A stretch of 64,000 nucleotides of DNA, from assembly GCF_014204525.1 (NCBI RefSeq), contig NZ_JACHLP010000006.1:414360-478359 (forward strand). Reading direction: 5' to 3'. A model generated the notes under the pieces. The model worked only from the letters and a program-made list of their open reading frames with translations, ran no database searches and was not told the origin of the DNA. The DNA is from Roseateles oligotrophus (GTDB taxonomy: Bacteria; Pseudomonadota; Gammaproteobacteria; Burkholderiales; Burkholderiaceae_C). Shown in pieces: positions 27,095-35,715 of this stretch. Within the stretch, counting starts at the first letter, position 1. Each line of letters opens with the position of its first letter. Both the position numbers and the translations under genes were made by a program.

Positions 27095-27604
27095 TCAGTT
27101 ATTGCTGGCCGAGGCGGCGCTGGGGGCCGTGATGGCGGGAGCGCGGCTGACGCGGGTCTTGCCGCCGGTGCTCACCAGAATGACGGCCTCGCCGGGGCTG
27201 AGGTTCTCATTGCCCTTGGCCTGGACGACGGAGCGGCGCTCGCCGTTGCGCAACTGCACGATGACCTCGACCGCCTCTTCGCGGGTGGTATTGCGCTCGA
27301 CCGCATTGCCCACGACGGCACCGGCCACCGCACCCAGCACACCGACGATCTGGCCTTCGCGGCGGCCACCGACCGAGGCACCGGCCACCGCGCCCACCAC
27401 GCCGCCGGCGACGGCGCCGACGCCGCTCTGGCTGCCATCCACCGTCACCGGGCGGACGGACAGCACGGTGGCGTCCTGGATTTGCGACATGCGCTGCGCG
27501 TCTTCACGCTTGATCACATCGGGACTGCTGGTCGAGCAGGCGCTCAGGGCGGCAAGGGCTGCGACACAGCTGCCGAGCACGAGTTTCTTCATCAAGATGG
27601 GCAT
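27095..27604 (-). CDS. Outer-membrane lipoprotein with glycine-zipper 2TM domain (SlyB-like)
   Basis: The 169-residue protein starts with a lipoprotein signal (VAALAALSAC, lipobox LSAC with Cys about 22). A glycine-zipper region GAVAGGVVGAVAGASVGG and a second one VLGAVAGAVVGNAVE follow, as in SlyB/PcP outer-membrane lipoproteins. The C-terminal part is a small beta-rich domain. ATG 27604 has AAGGAG 7 bp upstream. It is probably a structural or envelope-stress protein. It stands alone, with a repeat element upstream. Confidence 0.88.
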   Translation of the reverse strand: MPILMKKLVLGSCVAALAALSACSTSSPDVIKREDAQRMSQIQDATVLSVRPVTVDGSQSGVGAVAGGVVGAVAGASVGGRREGQIVGVLGAVAGAVVGNAVERNTTREEAVEVIVQLRNGERRSVVQAKGNENLSPGEAVILVSTGGKTRVSRAPAITAPSAASASNN

Positions 27605-27679
27605 TCGATTTCTCCTTGGGCAGACCGCTGCCCAACGGGGCTCATTGTGCCGAGGTTGACAGCCCAAGGATTCTTTACC

Positions 27680-27781
27680 AGGACTTACGCAAAACCGCCG
27701 CAGCTGCGTTCGCGCGCCACGCCGTACCAGGTGTACTGTCTTCGGCGCTCTGCCTTGCTGCACCGGCTTTGCGTAAGTCCT
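27680..27781. repeat. 102-bp MITE-like element with AGGACTTACGCAAA inverted repeats
   Basis: Perfect 14-bp terminal inverted repeats, AGGACTTACGCAAA at 27680-27693 and its complement at 27768-27781, bound a 74-bp GC-rich core. Similarity of the two ends continues weakly inward. TTAC occurs just outside both ends, possibly the trace of a target duplication, but one base intervenes on each side. There is no coding capacity. The form suggests a non-autonomous mobile element moved by a transposase elsewhere. Confidence 0.7.
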
Positions 27782-27793
27782 ATTTACAAGCTC

Positions 27794-28351
27794 TCAGGCG
27801 TACAGGCGGCTGGAGCGCGGCACGCTGGCCAGCAAGAACTCCATCTGGTCGGCCAGAATGCGGCGCCCGCGCAGAATCATGTCCTCGTGCAGATTCGGCA
27901 CATAGGGCAGGTAGAGCAGGCTCATATGGGCCTCCTCGGGCAGGCGGTTGCCCTTGCGGCCGTTGCAGCCGCGGCAGGCGGTGATGCAGTTCATCCAGTT
28001 GTCGCGCCCGCCGCGCGAGCTGGGCTGGATGTGCTCGCGGGTCAGCTCGTCGGCATGGAAGCGATGGCCGCAGTAGGCGCAGACATAGCGGTCGCGGGCA
28101 AACAGCTTGGGGTTGGAGAGGGCAGGTGACTGGCGCCAGGCCCGGCTGGGCACCGAGCCGCGCACCGCGATGATGGGATGCACTTCGATGCGCGATTGCG
28201 AGCCGGTGCGGCGCTGCATGCCGCCGCGCAACACATGGCAGGGCTCGCCCAGGGTCCAGGCGATGCCGTCGCTGGCGTAGATGACGGCCGCTTCGCGGGT
28301 CGTGATCCAGGCCTGCGGCCGGCCAGAGACATCCAGTTGAAGCACGTCCAC
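27794..28351 (-). CDS. HNH endonuclease family protein
   Basis: The 185-residue protein has a C-terminal HNH nuclease fold: zinc cysteines in CAYC and CRGC, and the catalytic LTREHIQPSSRGG with Asn in NWMNCITACRGCNGRKGN. The N-terminal 80 residues (LDVSGRPQAWIT) form a conserved accessory region. GTG 28351 has GGAGGT 8 bp upstream; the TTG at 28366 would put that site inside the gene. Such stand-alone HNH proteins are common in Burkholderiales chromosomes and their substrate is unknown. No restriction methylase or phage gene is beside it. Confidence 0.88.
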   Translation of the reverse strand: MDVLQLDVSGRPQAWITTREAAVIYASDGIAWTLGEPCHVLRGGMQRRTGSQSRIEVHPIIAVRGSVPSRAWRQSPALSNPKLFARDRYVCAYCGHRFHADELTREHIQPSSRGGRDNWMNCITACRGCNGRKGNRLPEEAHMSLLYLPYVPNLHEDMILRGRRILADQMEFLLASVPRSSRLYA

Positions 28352-28734
28352 GGCGTTGACCTCCAAGCAGGAGCGTACTGCAAGAGTGCGTGCTGACTCA
28401 AGTTTTGCTGCCGGCCCTGCGTGGCTTCGGCACCCGCTGTGCCTTGGCCGCCACGCGGCGGGCGGGGCGAGGTTGTGGGGTCAAGGACTTGTCACCGTCC
28501 GTGCAGAAACTGAAAGGTCTTGCTCAGGTTCCGGCGCTGACGCCGAGGCTGCACGGTGCGCACGGCGAACGTCTCTTAGGCAGGCATCTCTAGAAAGCCG
28601 GCAAAAAAGCATGCGGGCTCGACAAAGCTGGCAAAGTTTCTGCAAAATAGAACGACCGTTCGTTTTATTATTCGCCGCCTCGAATTCATTCGCTCCTAAC
28701 TCCGCCCTTTGCCAGCCAGCTCCGGATCCACCCT
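28352..28734. promoter_or_regulatory. tetR upstream region with TetR-type operator
   Basis: This is a 383-bp divergent spacer between the HNH gene and tetR. At 28650-28661 lies GAACG-AC-CGTTC, whose symmetry extends weakly outward through A- and T-rich flanks. A possible -10 TATTAT sits at 28666-28671, so the palindrome would lie between -35 and -10, a classic repressor position. The remaining 250 bp next to the HNH gene show nothing clear. Confidence 0.55.
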
Positions 28735-29460
28735 GTGTCAGCGACCTTGCCCCCCAAATCTTCTGCGAATACAGCCGCTGCGGTGACGCCCAAGCCGGCG
28801 CGCAGCGTGCGGTCTTTGCAGAAAGGTCAGCACACCCGGGCCGTGATCCTGGAGGCCGCCTTGGGCCTGGCCTCGCATATGGGCCTGGAAGGCCTGTCCA
28901 TCGGTGCCCTGGCCGATGTGACCAAGATGAGCAAGTCCGGCGTGTTCGCCCATTTCGGCTCGCGCGAGGAGCTGCAGATCGCCGTGGTGATGGAGTACCA
29001 CGCCAAGTTCGAGGAGGAGGTGTTCTTCAACGCCATCCGCGAGCCGCGCGGCCTGCCGCGCCTGCGGGCCTTGTACGAGCGCTGGGTGCGGCGGGTCTCG
29101 CTGGAGCTGGACTCCGGCTGCATCTACATCAGCGGCGCGGTCGAATTCGATGACCGAACCGGCCCCGTGCGCGACGCCTTGGTGGCCATGGTGCGGGCTT
29201 GGCATGCTGCGTTGCACAAGGCGATTGTGCTGGCGCAAAAGGCCGGACACCTGCATGCTGACGCCGATGTTGAGCAGATTCTGTTTGAGCTGCATGGGCT
29301 GATCCTGTCCCTTCACCATGACGCCCGTTTCCTGCGTAATCCTGGCGCCCTGGCTCGCGCCGGCCTGGGCTTCGAGCGCGCCGTGCAGTCCTACGCCACG
29401 CCGGAAGGCCTGGCCGCGGATGCCCGGGCACGCCAAGCCGCCGCCAAGAAGCGGCGCTGA
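28735..29460 (+). CDS. TetR-family transcriptional regulator of the beta-oxidation cluster
   Basis: The 241-residue protein has an N-terminal TetR helix-turn-helix (about residues 35-80, GALADVTKMSKSGVFAHFGSR) and a helical ligand domain; the last 25 residues are basic. GTG 28735 is the start, after a poor ribosome site. It lies 46 bp before an acyl-CoA dehydrogenase gene in the same direction, so it probably represses the fatty-acid cluster and its own promoter in response to an acyl-CoA; this is inference from context. The operator candidate at 28650-28661 supports autoregulation. Confidence 0.9.
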   Translation: MSATLPPKSSANTAAAVTPKPARSVRSLQKGQHTRAVILEAALGLASHMGLEGLSIGALADVTKMSKSGVFAHFGSREELQIAVVMEYHAKFEEEVFFNAIREPRGLPRLRALYERWVRRVSLELDSGCIYISGAVEFDDRTGPVRDALVAMVRAWHAALHKAIVLAQKAGHLHADADVEQILFELHGLILSLHHDARFLRNPGALARAGLGFERAVQSYATPEGLAADARARQAAAKKRR

Positions 29461-29506
29461 TTTTTTTTCCTTATTTTTTCGTCACCCAACCATCCCGGAG
29501 TCAAAC

Positions 29507-31297
29507 ATGCCCCAATACAACCCACCGCTGCGCGATATGCAGTTTGTGATGCACGAGGTGCTCAATGTGGTGGACCAGCTGAAGGCCTTGCCTCCCCATG
29601 CCGACATCGATGCCGACACCATCAATGCCGTGCTGGAAGAGGGTGGCAAGTTCGCGGCCGAGGTCTTGGCGCCGCTGAATCTGAGCGGTGATGCCGAGGG
29701 TTGCACGCTGGACAAGAGCACGCACGAAGTGCGTCCACCCAAGGGCTTCAAGGAAGCCTATGCCAAGTATGTGGAAGGTGGCTGGCCCTCGCTGGGTTGC
29801 GACCCCGAGTTTGGCGGCCAAGGCCTGCCCCTGGTGCTGAACCAGGCCTTTTACGAGATGATGAACTCGGCCAACCAGGCCTGGACCATGTACCCCGGCC
29901 TGAGCCACGGCGCTTACGAGGCCCTGCATGCCCATGGCACGCCGGAGCAGAAGGCGACCTATCTGCCCAAGCTGACCAGCGGCGAGTGGACCGGCACCAT
30001 GTGCCTGACCGAGCCGCATTGCGGCACCGATCTGGGCCTGCTGCGCAGCAAGGCTGAGCCCTTGGGCGATGGCACTTACAAGATCAACGGCGCCAAGATC
30101 TTCATCTCCGCCGGCGAGCACGATATGGTCGCCAATATCGTCCACCTGGTGCTGGCCCGCCTGCCGGACGCGCCCGAAGGCTCCAAAGGCATCTCGCTCT
30201 TCGTCGTGCCCAAGTTCATGGTCAATGCCGACGGCACGCTGGGTGCGCGCAATGGCATCTTCTGCGCCGGTCTGGAGCACAAGATGGGCATCCACGCCAA
30301 CTCCACCTGCCAGATGGTCTTGGAAGACGCCGTCGGCACCCTGGTGGGTCAGCCCAATAAGGGCCTGGCCGCCATGTTTGTGATGATGAATGCGGCCCGC
30401 CTGGGCGTGGGTAACCAGTCACTGGGACTGACCGAGGTGGCCTACCAGAACGCCGCTGCCTACGCCAAGGACCGCATCCAGATGCGCGCTCTCTCCGGCC
30501 CCAAGGCGCCCGAGAAGGCCGCCGACCCCATCATCGTCCACCCCGATGTGCGCAAGATGCTGCTGACCGCGCGCGCCTATGCCGAGGGTGGCCGTGCCCT
30601 GTCCACCTATGTGGCCGTGACCCTGGACCGTGCGCTGAGCTCGGATGATGAAGACGAGCGCAAGGCCGCCGACGACGAAGTCGCGCTGCTGACGCCCATC
30701 ATCAAGGCCTTCATCACCGACAACGGCTGGATCGCCACCTCGCACTGCATGCAGGTCTTCGGCGGCCACGGCTTCATCCACGAGTGGGGCATGGAGCAGT
30801 TCGTCCGCGACGCCCGCATCAATATGATTTACGAGGGCACCAACACCATCCAGTCCCTGGACCTGCTGGGCCGCAAGGTGCTGATGGACAACGGCGCCAA
30901 GCTGAAGAAATTCGGCAAGAAGATCGCCGCCTTCGTCGAGGAAGAGGGCACCAATGAAGCCATGCAGGAGTTCATCAACCCGCTGGCCGATCTGGGCGAC
31001 AAGGTCACCAAGCTGACCACCGAGATCGGCATGAAGGCCTTCCAGAACCCCGACGAAGTGGGCGCCGCCGCGGTGGACTATCTGCGCGTCGTCGGTCACC
31101 TGACCTTTGCCTACTTCTGGGCCCGCATGGCCAAGGTGGCTTTGGAGAAGCAGGCCGGTGGCGACAAGTTCTACAGCGCCAAGCTCTCGACGGCACGCTT
31201 CTATTTTGCGAAGCTGTTGCCCGAGACCGCATCGCTGATCCGCACCGCGCGGGCCGGCCTGCAGCCTTTGATGGAAATGGACGAAGCGCTGTTCTAA
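29507..31297 (+). CDS. Acyl-CoA dehydrogenase (DmdC/AcdB-like, with C-terminal extension)
   Basis: The 596-residue flavoenzyme introduces the trans-2 double bond into acyl-CoA. It has the short N-terminal extension domain (MPQYNPPLRDMQFV), the dehydrogenase core with MCLTEPHCGTDLGLL and a C-terminal flavin motif MQVFGGHGFIHEWG followed by RDARINMIYEGTN (catalytic Glu), then a roughly 130-residue C-terminal extension typical of the 590-600-residue class. GGAG lies 7 bp before ATG 29507. It is the first enzyme of the beta-oxidation cluster. Chain-length preference cannot be read from sequence. Confidence 0.95.
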   Translation: MPQYNPPLRDMQFVMHEVLNVVDQLKALPPHADIDADTINAVLEEGGKFAAEVLAPLNLSGDAEGCTLDKSTHEVRPPKGFKEAYAKYVEGGWPSLGCDPEFGGQGLPLVLNQAFYEMMNSANQAWTMYPGLSHGAYEALHAHGTPEQKATYLPKLTSGEWTGTMCLTEPHCGTDLGLLRSKAEPLGDGTYKINGAKIFISAGEHDMVANIVHLVLARLPDAPEGSKGISLFVVPKFMVNADGTLGARNGIFCAGLEHKMGIHANSTCQMVLEDAVGTLVGQPNKGLAAMFVMMNAARLGVGNQSLGLTEVAYQNAAAYAKDRIQMRALSGPKAPEKAADPIIVHPDVRKMLLTARAYAEGGRALSTYVAVTLDRALSSDDEDERKAADDEVALLTPIIKAFITDNGWIATSHCMQVFGGHGFIHEWGMEQFVRDARINMIYEGTNTIQSLDLLGRKVLMDNGAKLKKFGKKIAAFVEEEGTNEAMQEFINPLADLGDKVTKLTTEIGMKAFQNPDEVGAAAVDYLRVVGHLTFAYFWARMAKVALEKQAGGDKFYSAKLSTARFYFAKLLPETASLIRTARAGLQPLMEMDEALF

Positions 31298-31339
31298 GCT
31301 CGCGTCGGGATTCAAACCAAAGCCACACAGGAGACACCC

Positions 31340-31780
31340 ATGAAGACTTTTTTTGCCGCTGCCGCCCTGAGCCTCATTGCCAACCTCGCCTCGGCGCAAG
31401 CCACGCCGGTCGGCCTGTGGAAGACGATTGACGACGATGGCAAGACCGAGAAGTCCCTGGTTCGCATCAGCGACAACGGCGGCGTCTTCACGGGTGTGAT
31501 CGAGAAGATCTTCGATCCAGCCAAGCAAGACGCCAAGTGCGACAAGTGCAGCGACGATCGCAAGGACAAGCCCGTTGTGGGCATGACCATCCTGAAGGGC
31601 ATCAAGCAAGACAGCGATGACAAGGGCTTGTGGGGCGGTGGCGAGATCCTCGACCCCAATAACGGCAAGACCTACAAGGCGCGCCTGAAGCCCATCGACG
31701 GTGGCAAGAAGCTGGAGATGCGCGGCTATGTCGGCGCACCCATGTTTGGCCGCACCCAGACCTGGGTGCGTGCCGAGTGA
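31340..31780 (+). CDS. Secreted DUF2147 protein
   Basis: The 146-residue protein has a signal peptide (MKTFFAAAALSLIANLASAQ, cleavage after about residue 19) and one DUF2147 beta-rich domain (PVGLWKTIDDDGKTEKSLV to FGRTQTWVR). Two cysteines in KCDKC (residue pattern CDKC) may form a disulfide. Family members are often found beside acyl-CoA dehydrogenase and FadB genes; function unknown. It lies 42 bp after the dehydrogenase gene in the same direction, with GGAG before the ATG. Confidence 0.9.
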   Translation: MKTFFAAAALSLIANLASAQATPVGLWKTIDDDGKTEKSLVRISDNGGVFTGVIEKIFDPAKQDAKCDKCSDDRKDKPVVGMTILKGIKQDSDDKGLWGGGEILDPNNGKTYKARLKPIDGGKKLEMRGYVGAPMFGRTQTWVRAE

Positions 31781-31782
31781 AA

Positions 31783-31918
31783 GGGTGAGAACTTTTTACT
31801 GCGCGGTCGCCATGCGTCGTTGGGCGGTGCTCGGAATCCTCACGTACAGGAAGTACGTTCCGGTTCCTGTGCTCCGTCCGCCTAGCCTGACAGCCGCTCG
31901 CTACAAAAGTTCACACCC
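31783..31918. repeat. 136-bp palindromic element with GGGTGNGAACTTTT ends
   Basis: The ends GGGTGAGAACTTTT (31783-31796) and AAAAGTTCACACCC (31905-31918) are inverted repeats matching 13 of 14 positions. Inside, ACGTAC-AGGAA-GTACGT forms a second hairpin. There is no coding capacity. The element lies between the DUF2147 gene and the fadB-like gene and would fold in a read-through transcript. It looks like a dispersed extragenic repeat of Comamonadaceae-type genomes (remembered, not searched). Confidence 0.7.
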
Positions 31919-31982
31919 CTAGGTATTTTTTCACCGGCAAGGCCTGGCCTTGCCTGCAAGCAATGTTTATCGGGAGAAGTTC

Positions 31983-34379
31983 GTGAGTCGATTCCAAGTT
32001 CGCAAAGTCGCCGTGCTCGGCGCTGGCGTGATGGGCGCGCAGATCGCTGCGCATCTGGTCAACGTCAAGGTGCCCGTGGTCTTGTTCGACCTGCCGGCCA
32101 AGGAAGGCCCCAAGAACGGCATCGTCGCCAAAGCCATCGACGGCCTGAAAAAACTCAAGCCCGCGCCCCTGGGCGATGTGGCCGATGCGGCCCTGATCCA
32201 GCAGGCCAATTACGAAGAGCATCTGGAGCTGCTGAAGGACTGCGACCTCATCATCGAGGCCATCGCCGAGCGCATGGACTGGAAGCTCGATCTCTACAAG
32301 AAGATCGCGCCCTTCGTTTCGCCAAACGCCATCGTGGCCTCCAACACCTCGGGCCTGTCCATCACCAAGCTGGCCGAGGTGCTGCCCGAAGAGCTGAAGC
32401 CGCGCTTCTGCGGCATCCACTTCTTCAACCCGCCGCGCTATATGTATCTGGTGGAGTTGATCAACACCCCCACCACCCGTCCGGAAGTGATTGATCAGCT
32501 GGAAAGCTTCGTCACCAGCGCCGTGGGCAAGGGCGTCGTGCGCGCCAATGACACGCCTAACTTCGTGGCCAATCGGGTCGGCATCGCCGGCATGATGGCC
32601 ACCATGATCGAGGCCGAGAAGTTCGGCCTCAGCGTGGACCTGGTGGACGATCTGACCGGCAAGAAGCTGGGCCGTGCCTCCAGTGGCACCTTCCGCACCG
32701 CCGACGTCGTGGGCCTGGACACCATGGCCCATGTGATGAAGACCATGCAGGACAATCTGCAGTCCGACCCCTTCTACTCGATGTATGCCACGCCCAAGGT
32801 GCTGGCAACGCTGATCGAAAAGGGCGCCCTGGGCCAGAAGAGCGGCGGTGGCTTCTACAAAAAGGTCGGCAAGGACATCCAGCGCCTTGATTTCGCCACC
32901 GGCGAATACGTGGCCGGCGGCAAAAAGGCCGACGAGATCGTCGCCCGCATGCTCAAGAAACCCGCGGCCGAACGCATCAAACTGCTGCGCGAGTCGACCA
33001 ACCCGCAAGCCCAGTTCCTCTGGTCCATCCTGCGCGACAGCTTCCACTACGTGGCCGTGCATCTGGACACCGTGGCCGACACCGCGCGCGAAATCGACTT
33101 CGCCATGCGCTGGGGCTTTGGCTCATCGCAAGGCCCCTTCGAGCTGTGGCAACAAGCCGGCTGGAAGCAGGTGGCCGAGTGGGTCAAGGAGGACATCGCG
33201 GCCGGCAAGACCCTGTCGAGTGCCGTTCTGCCCGCCTGGGTGTTTGAAGGCCCGGTCGCCGACAACGGCGGCGTGCACAGCGCGGCCGGCTCCTGGAGCG
33301 CGGCGGAAGGCAAGTTCAAGGCCCGCGCCGAACTGCCCGTCTACCAGCGCCAGGCCTTCCCGGAAAGCCTGTTCGGCGAAGGCGCTGCCGAGCCGCTCAA
33401 GGCCGGCACCGAGCTGTTCAAGAACGAGGAAGTGCGAGTTTGGACCCTGGACGGTGAGGTCCTCATCGCCTCCATCACCGCCAAGCTGCACCTGATCAGC
33501 CCCACCGTGACCGAGGGCCTGCTGAAGGCCGTCGAGATCGCCGAAGCGGGCTACAAGGGCCTGGTGATCTGGTCGCCGGACGATGTGTTCTCGGCCGGCG
33601 CCAATCTGGAAGCTCTGATGCCCGTCTTCATGACGAAGGGCGCCAAGGGCATTGCCCCCGAAGAGAAGAAGCTGCAGGACATGATGCTGCGCCTGCGCTA
33701 CGCCAATGTGCCGGTGGTCGCCGCCATGCGCGGCCTGGCCCTGGGCGGTGGCGCCGAGCTGGCCGTGCATTGCGCCCGCCGTGTCGCGCATATGGAAAGT
33801 TATGTTGGCCTGGTGGAAGTGGGCGTCGGCCTCATCCCCGGTGGTGGTGGCCTGACCTATATCGCCCGCCGCGCGGCCGAGATGGCCGCGGCCGGCAATG
33901 CGAATGCCGACATCTTCATGTTCCTGAAGGACGGCTTCACCACCGCGGCCACGGCCAAGGTGGCGACCTCGGCCCTGGAAGCGCGCAAGAACGGCTTCTT
34001 GCTGGACAGCGACGTCGTCGTGCCCAATAAGGACGAGCTGCTGTTCGTCGCCACGGCCCAGGCCAAGGCCATGTTCGACTCCGGCTATCGCGCGCCCCTG
34101 CGTGCCAAGTTCCCTGTGGCCGGCCGTTCGGGCATCGCCACCATCAAGGGTCAGCTGGCCAATATGCGTGACGGCGGCTTCATCAGCGCCCATGACTTCC
34201 ACCTCGCCAGCCTGATCGCCGACGTGGTCTGCGGCGGCGCCGTCGAAGCCGGCTCGCTGGTGGATGAGGAATACCTGATGGCCTTGGAGCGCAAGCACTT
34301 CTGCAGTCTTCTTGAGCACCCGAAAACACAAGAGCGAATCATGGGAATGCTGCAAACGGGCAAGCCGGTGCGTAACTAA
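31983..34379 (+). CDS. fadB: Bifunctional 3-hydroxyacyl-CoA dehydrogenase / enoyl-CoA hydratase (FadN-type order)
   Basis: The 798-residue fusion has the NAD-binding dehydrogenase first (VLGAGVMGAQIAAHLVN; GIHFFNPPRYMYLVELI) and the crotonase domain last, with ALGGGAELAVHCARRV and LVEVGVGLIPGGGG. This is the reverse of classical FadB and the same order as FadN. It performs hydration and NAD-dependent oxidation of enoyl-CoA. GTG 31983 has GGGAG 7 bp upstream; an upstream TTG at 31950 is open but lacks support. It is followed by the thiolase gene after 11 bp, so the pair should form the multienzyme unit. Confidence 0.94.
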   Translation: MSRFQVRKVAVLGAGVMGAQIAAHLVNVKVPVVLFDLPAKEGPKNGIVAKAIDGLKKLKPAPLGDVADAALIQQANYEEHLELLKDCDLIIEAIAERMDWKLDLYKKIAPFVSPNAIVASNTSGLSITKLAEVLPEELKPRFCGIHFFNPPRYMYLVELINTPTTRPEVIDQLESFVTSAVGKGVVRANDTPNFVANRVGIAGMMATMIEAEKFGLSVDLVDDLTGKKLGRASSGTFRTADVVGLDTMAHVMKTMQDNLQSDPFYSMYATPKVLATLIEKGALGQKSGGGFYKKVGKDIQRLDFATGEYVAGGKKADEIVARMLKKPAAERIKLLRESTNPQAQFLWSILRDSFHYVAVHLDTVADTAREIDFAMRWGFGSSQGPFELWQQAGWKQVAEWVKEDIAAGKTLSSAVLPAWVFEGPVADNGGVHSAAGSWSAAEGKFKARAELPVYQRQAFPESLFGEGAAEPLKAGTELFKNEEVRVWTLDGEVLIASITAKLHLISPTVTEGLLKAVEIAEAGYKGLVIWSPDDVFSAGANLEALMPVFMTKGAKGIAPEEKKLQDMMLRLRYANVPVVAAMRGLALGGGAELAVHCARRVAHMESYVGLVEVGVGLIPGGGGLTYIARRAAEMAAAGNANADIFMFLKDGFTTAATAKVATSALEARKNGFLLDSDVVVPNKDELLFVATAQAKAMFDSGYRAPLRAKFPVAGRSGIATIKGQLANMRDGGFISAHDFHLASLIADVVCGGAVEAGSLVDEEYLMALERKHFCSLLEHPKTQERIMGMLQTGKPVRN

Positions 34380-34390
34380 GGATTTAAGTC

Positions 34391-35605
34391 ATGAGCAAGC
34401 AAATTCAAGAAGCCTATATCTGCGCCGCCACCCGCCTGCCCATCGGCAAGTCGGGCCGTGGTTATTACAAGAACACCCGCCCGGACGAGCTGCTGGTGCG
34501 GGCCATCCAGGCGGCGCTGGCGCAAGTGCCAGGTCTTGACCCCAAGGCCATCGAGGACGCCATCATCGGCTGCTCCTTCCCCGAAGGCGAGCAGGGCATG
34601 AATATCGCCCGCGTCGGCGCCGTGCTGTCCGGCCTGCCTAACACCGTGGGTGGTGTGACGGTGAACCGCTACTGCGCATCCGGCATCACCGCCTTGCAGA
34701 TGGCCGCCGACCGCATCCGCGTGGGCGAGGCCGAGGTGATGATCGCCGGCGGCGTCGAGTCCATGAGCATGGTGCCCATGGGCGGCAACAAGCCCTCGCT
34801 GTCGCCGCTGATTTTCGAGCGTGACGAGAACATCGGCATCGCCTACGGCATGGGCCTGACGGCCGAGAAGGTCGCCAGCCAGTGGAAGATCAGCCGCGAA
34901 GCGCAGGACGAGTTCGCCGTTGAATCGCATCGCCGCGCCCAGGCCGCCATCGCCGCCGGCCACTTCAAGGCCGAGATGACGCCCTTCGAGGTGATCGAGC
35001 GCTCGCCCAATCTGCAGGACGGCTCCATCGCCGAGCGCCGCCGCGTCGTCGAGATCGACGAGGGCCCGCGCGCCGACACCTCGATGGAAGGCCTGGCCCG
35101 GCTGAAGCCGGTGTTCGCCGCCAAGGGCTCGGTGACGGCGGGCAATAGCTCGCAGACCTCGGACGGCGCCGGCGCCCTGATCGTGGCCTCGGAAGCCGCG
35201 GTCAAGCGCTTCGGCCTGACCCCGCTGGCCCGTTTCGTCAGCTTTGCCGTGCGCGGCGTGCCGCCCGAAATCATGGGCATAGGCCCCATCGAAGCCATCC
35301 CCGCGGCCCTGAAGCTGGCCGGCATCACGGCCGCCGATCTGGACTGGGTGGAGTTGAACGAAGCCTTCGCCGCCCAGTCCCTGGCCGTTTTGAACGACCT
35401 GGACAGCAAGGGCATCGTGTTGGACCGCAGCAAGGTCAACCCCAATGGCGGCGCCATCGCCCTGGGCCACCCCCTGGGTGCTACCGGCGCCATCCGTGCC
35501 GCTTCGGTCATCCACGGCCTGCGCCGCACCGGCGGCAAGTACGGCATGGTGACCATGTGCGTGGGCGCCGGCCAGGGTGCCGCGGGCATCATCGAACGCC
35601 TGTAA
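34391..35605 (+). CDS. fadA: Acetyl-CoA C-acyltransferase (thiolase)
   Basis: The 404-residue thiolase has the acyl-enzyme Cys in VTVNRYCASG, the central His in the NEAFAAQ region, the C-terminal HPLGATGA, and the second active Cys in CVGAGQGAAGI. It cleaves 3-ketoacyl-CoA to acetyl-CoA and a shortened acyl-CoA, ending each beta-oxidation cycle. It follows the FadN-type gene by 11 bp and ends 29 bp before a rho-independent terminator, which closes the core operon. Confidence 0.96.
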   Translation: MSKQIQEAYICAATRLPIGKSGRGYYKNTRPDELLVRAIQAALAQVPGLDPKAIEDAIIGCSFPEGEQGMNIARVGAVLSGLPNTVGGVTVNRYCASGITALQMAADRIRVGEAEVMIAGGVESMSMVPMGGNKPSLSPLIFERDENIGIAYGMGLTAEKVASQWKISREAQDEFAVESHRRAQAAIAAGHFKAEMTPFEVIERSPNLQDGSIAERRRVVEIDEGPRADTSMEGLARLKPVFAAKGSVTAGNSSQTSDGAGALIVASEAAVKRFGLTPLARFVSFAVRGVPPEIMGIGPIEAIPAALKLAGITAADLDWVELNEAFAAQSLAVLNDLDSKGIVLDRSKVNPNGGAIALGHPLGATGAIRAASVIHGLRRTGGKYGMVTMCVGAGQGAAGIIERL

Positions 35606-35633
35606 TCTACCGTCTTGGCTAACGCCTGGCTTG

Positions 35634-35665
35634 AAGGCCTGATGCCTGTGCGTCAGGCCTTTGTT
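35634..35665 (+). terminator. Rho-independent terminator after the thiolase gene
   Basis: AAGGCCTGA and TCAGGCCTT form a perfect 9-bp stem with a 10-base loop, followed by the short T-rich stretch TGTT. It lies 28 bp past the thiolase stop. A -10-like GACAAT at 35674-35679 follows, so the next gene may have its own promoter. Confidence 0.75.
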
Positions 35666-35715
35666 CCATCCGGGACAATCGCATCCAGAATTTGCATTCC
35701 GCAGGAGATATTTTC

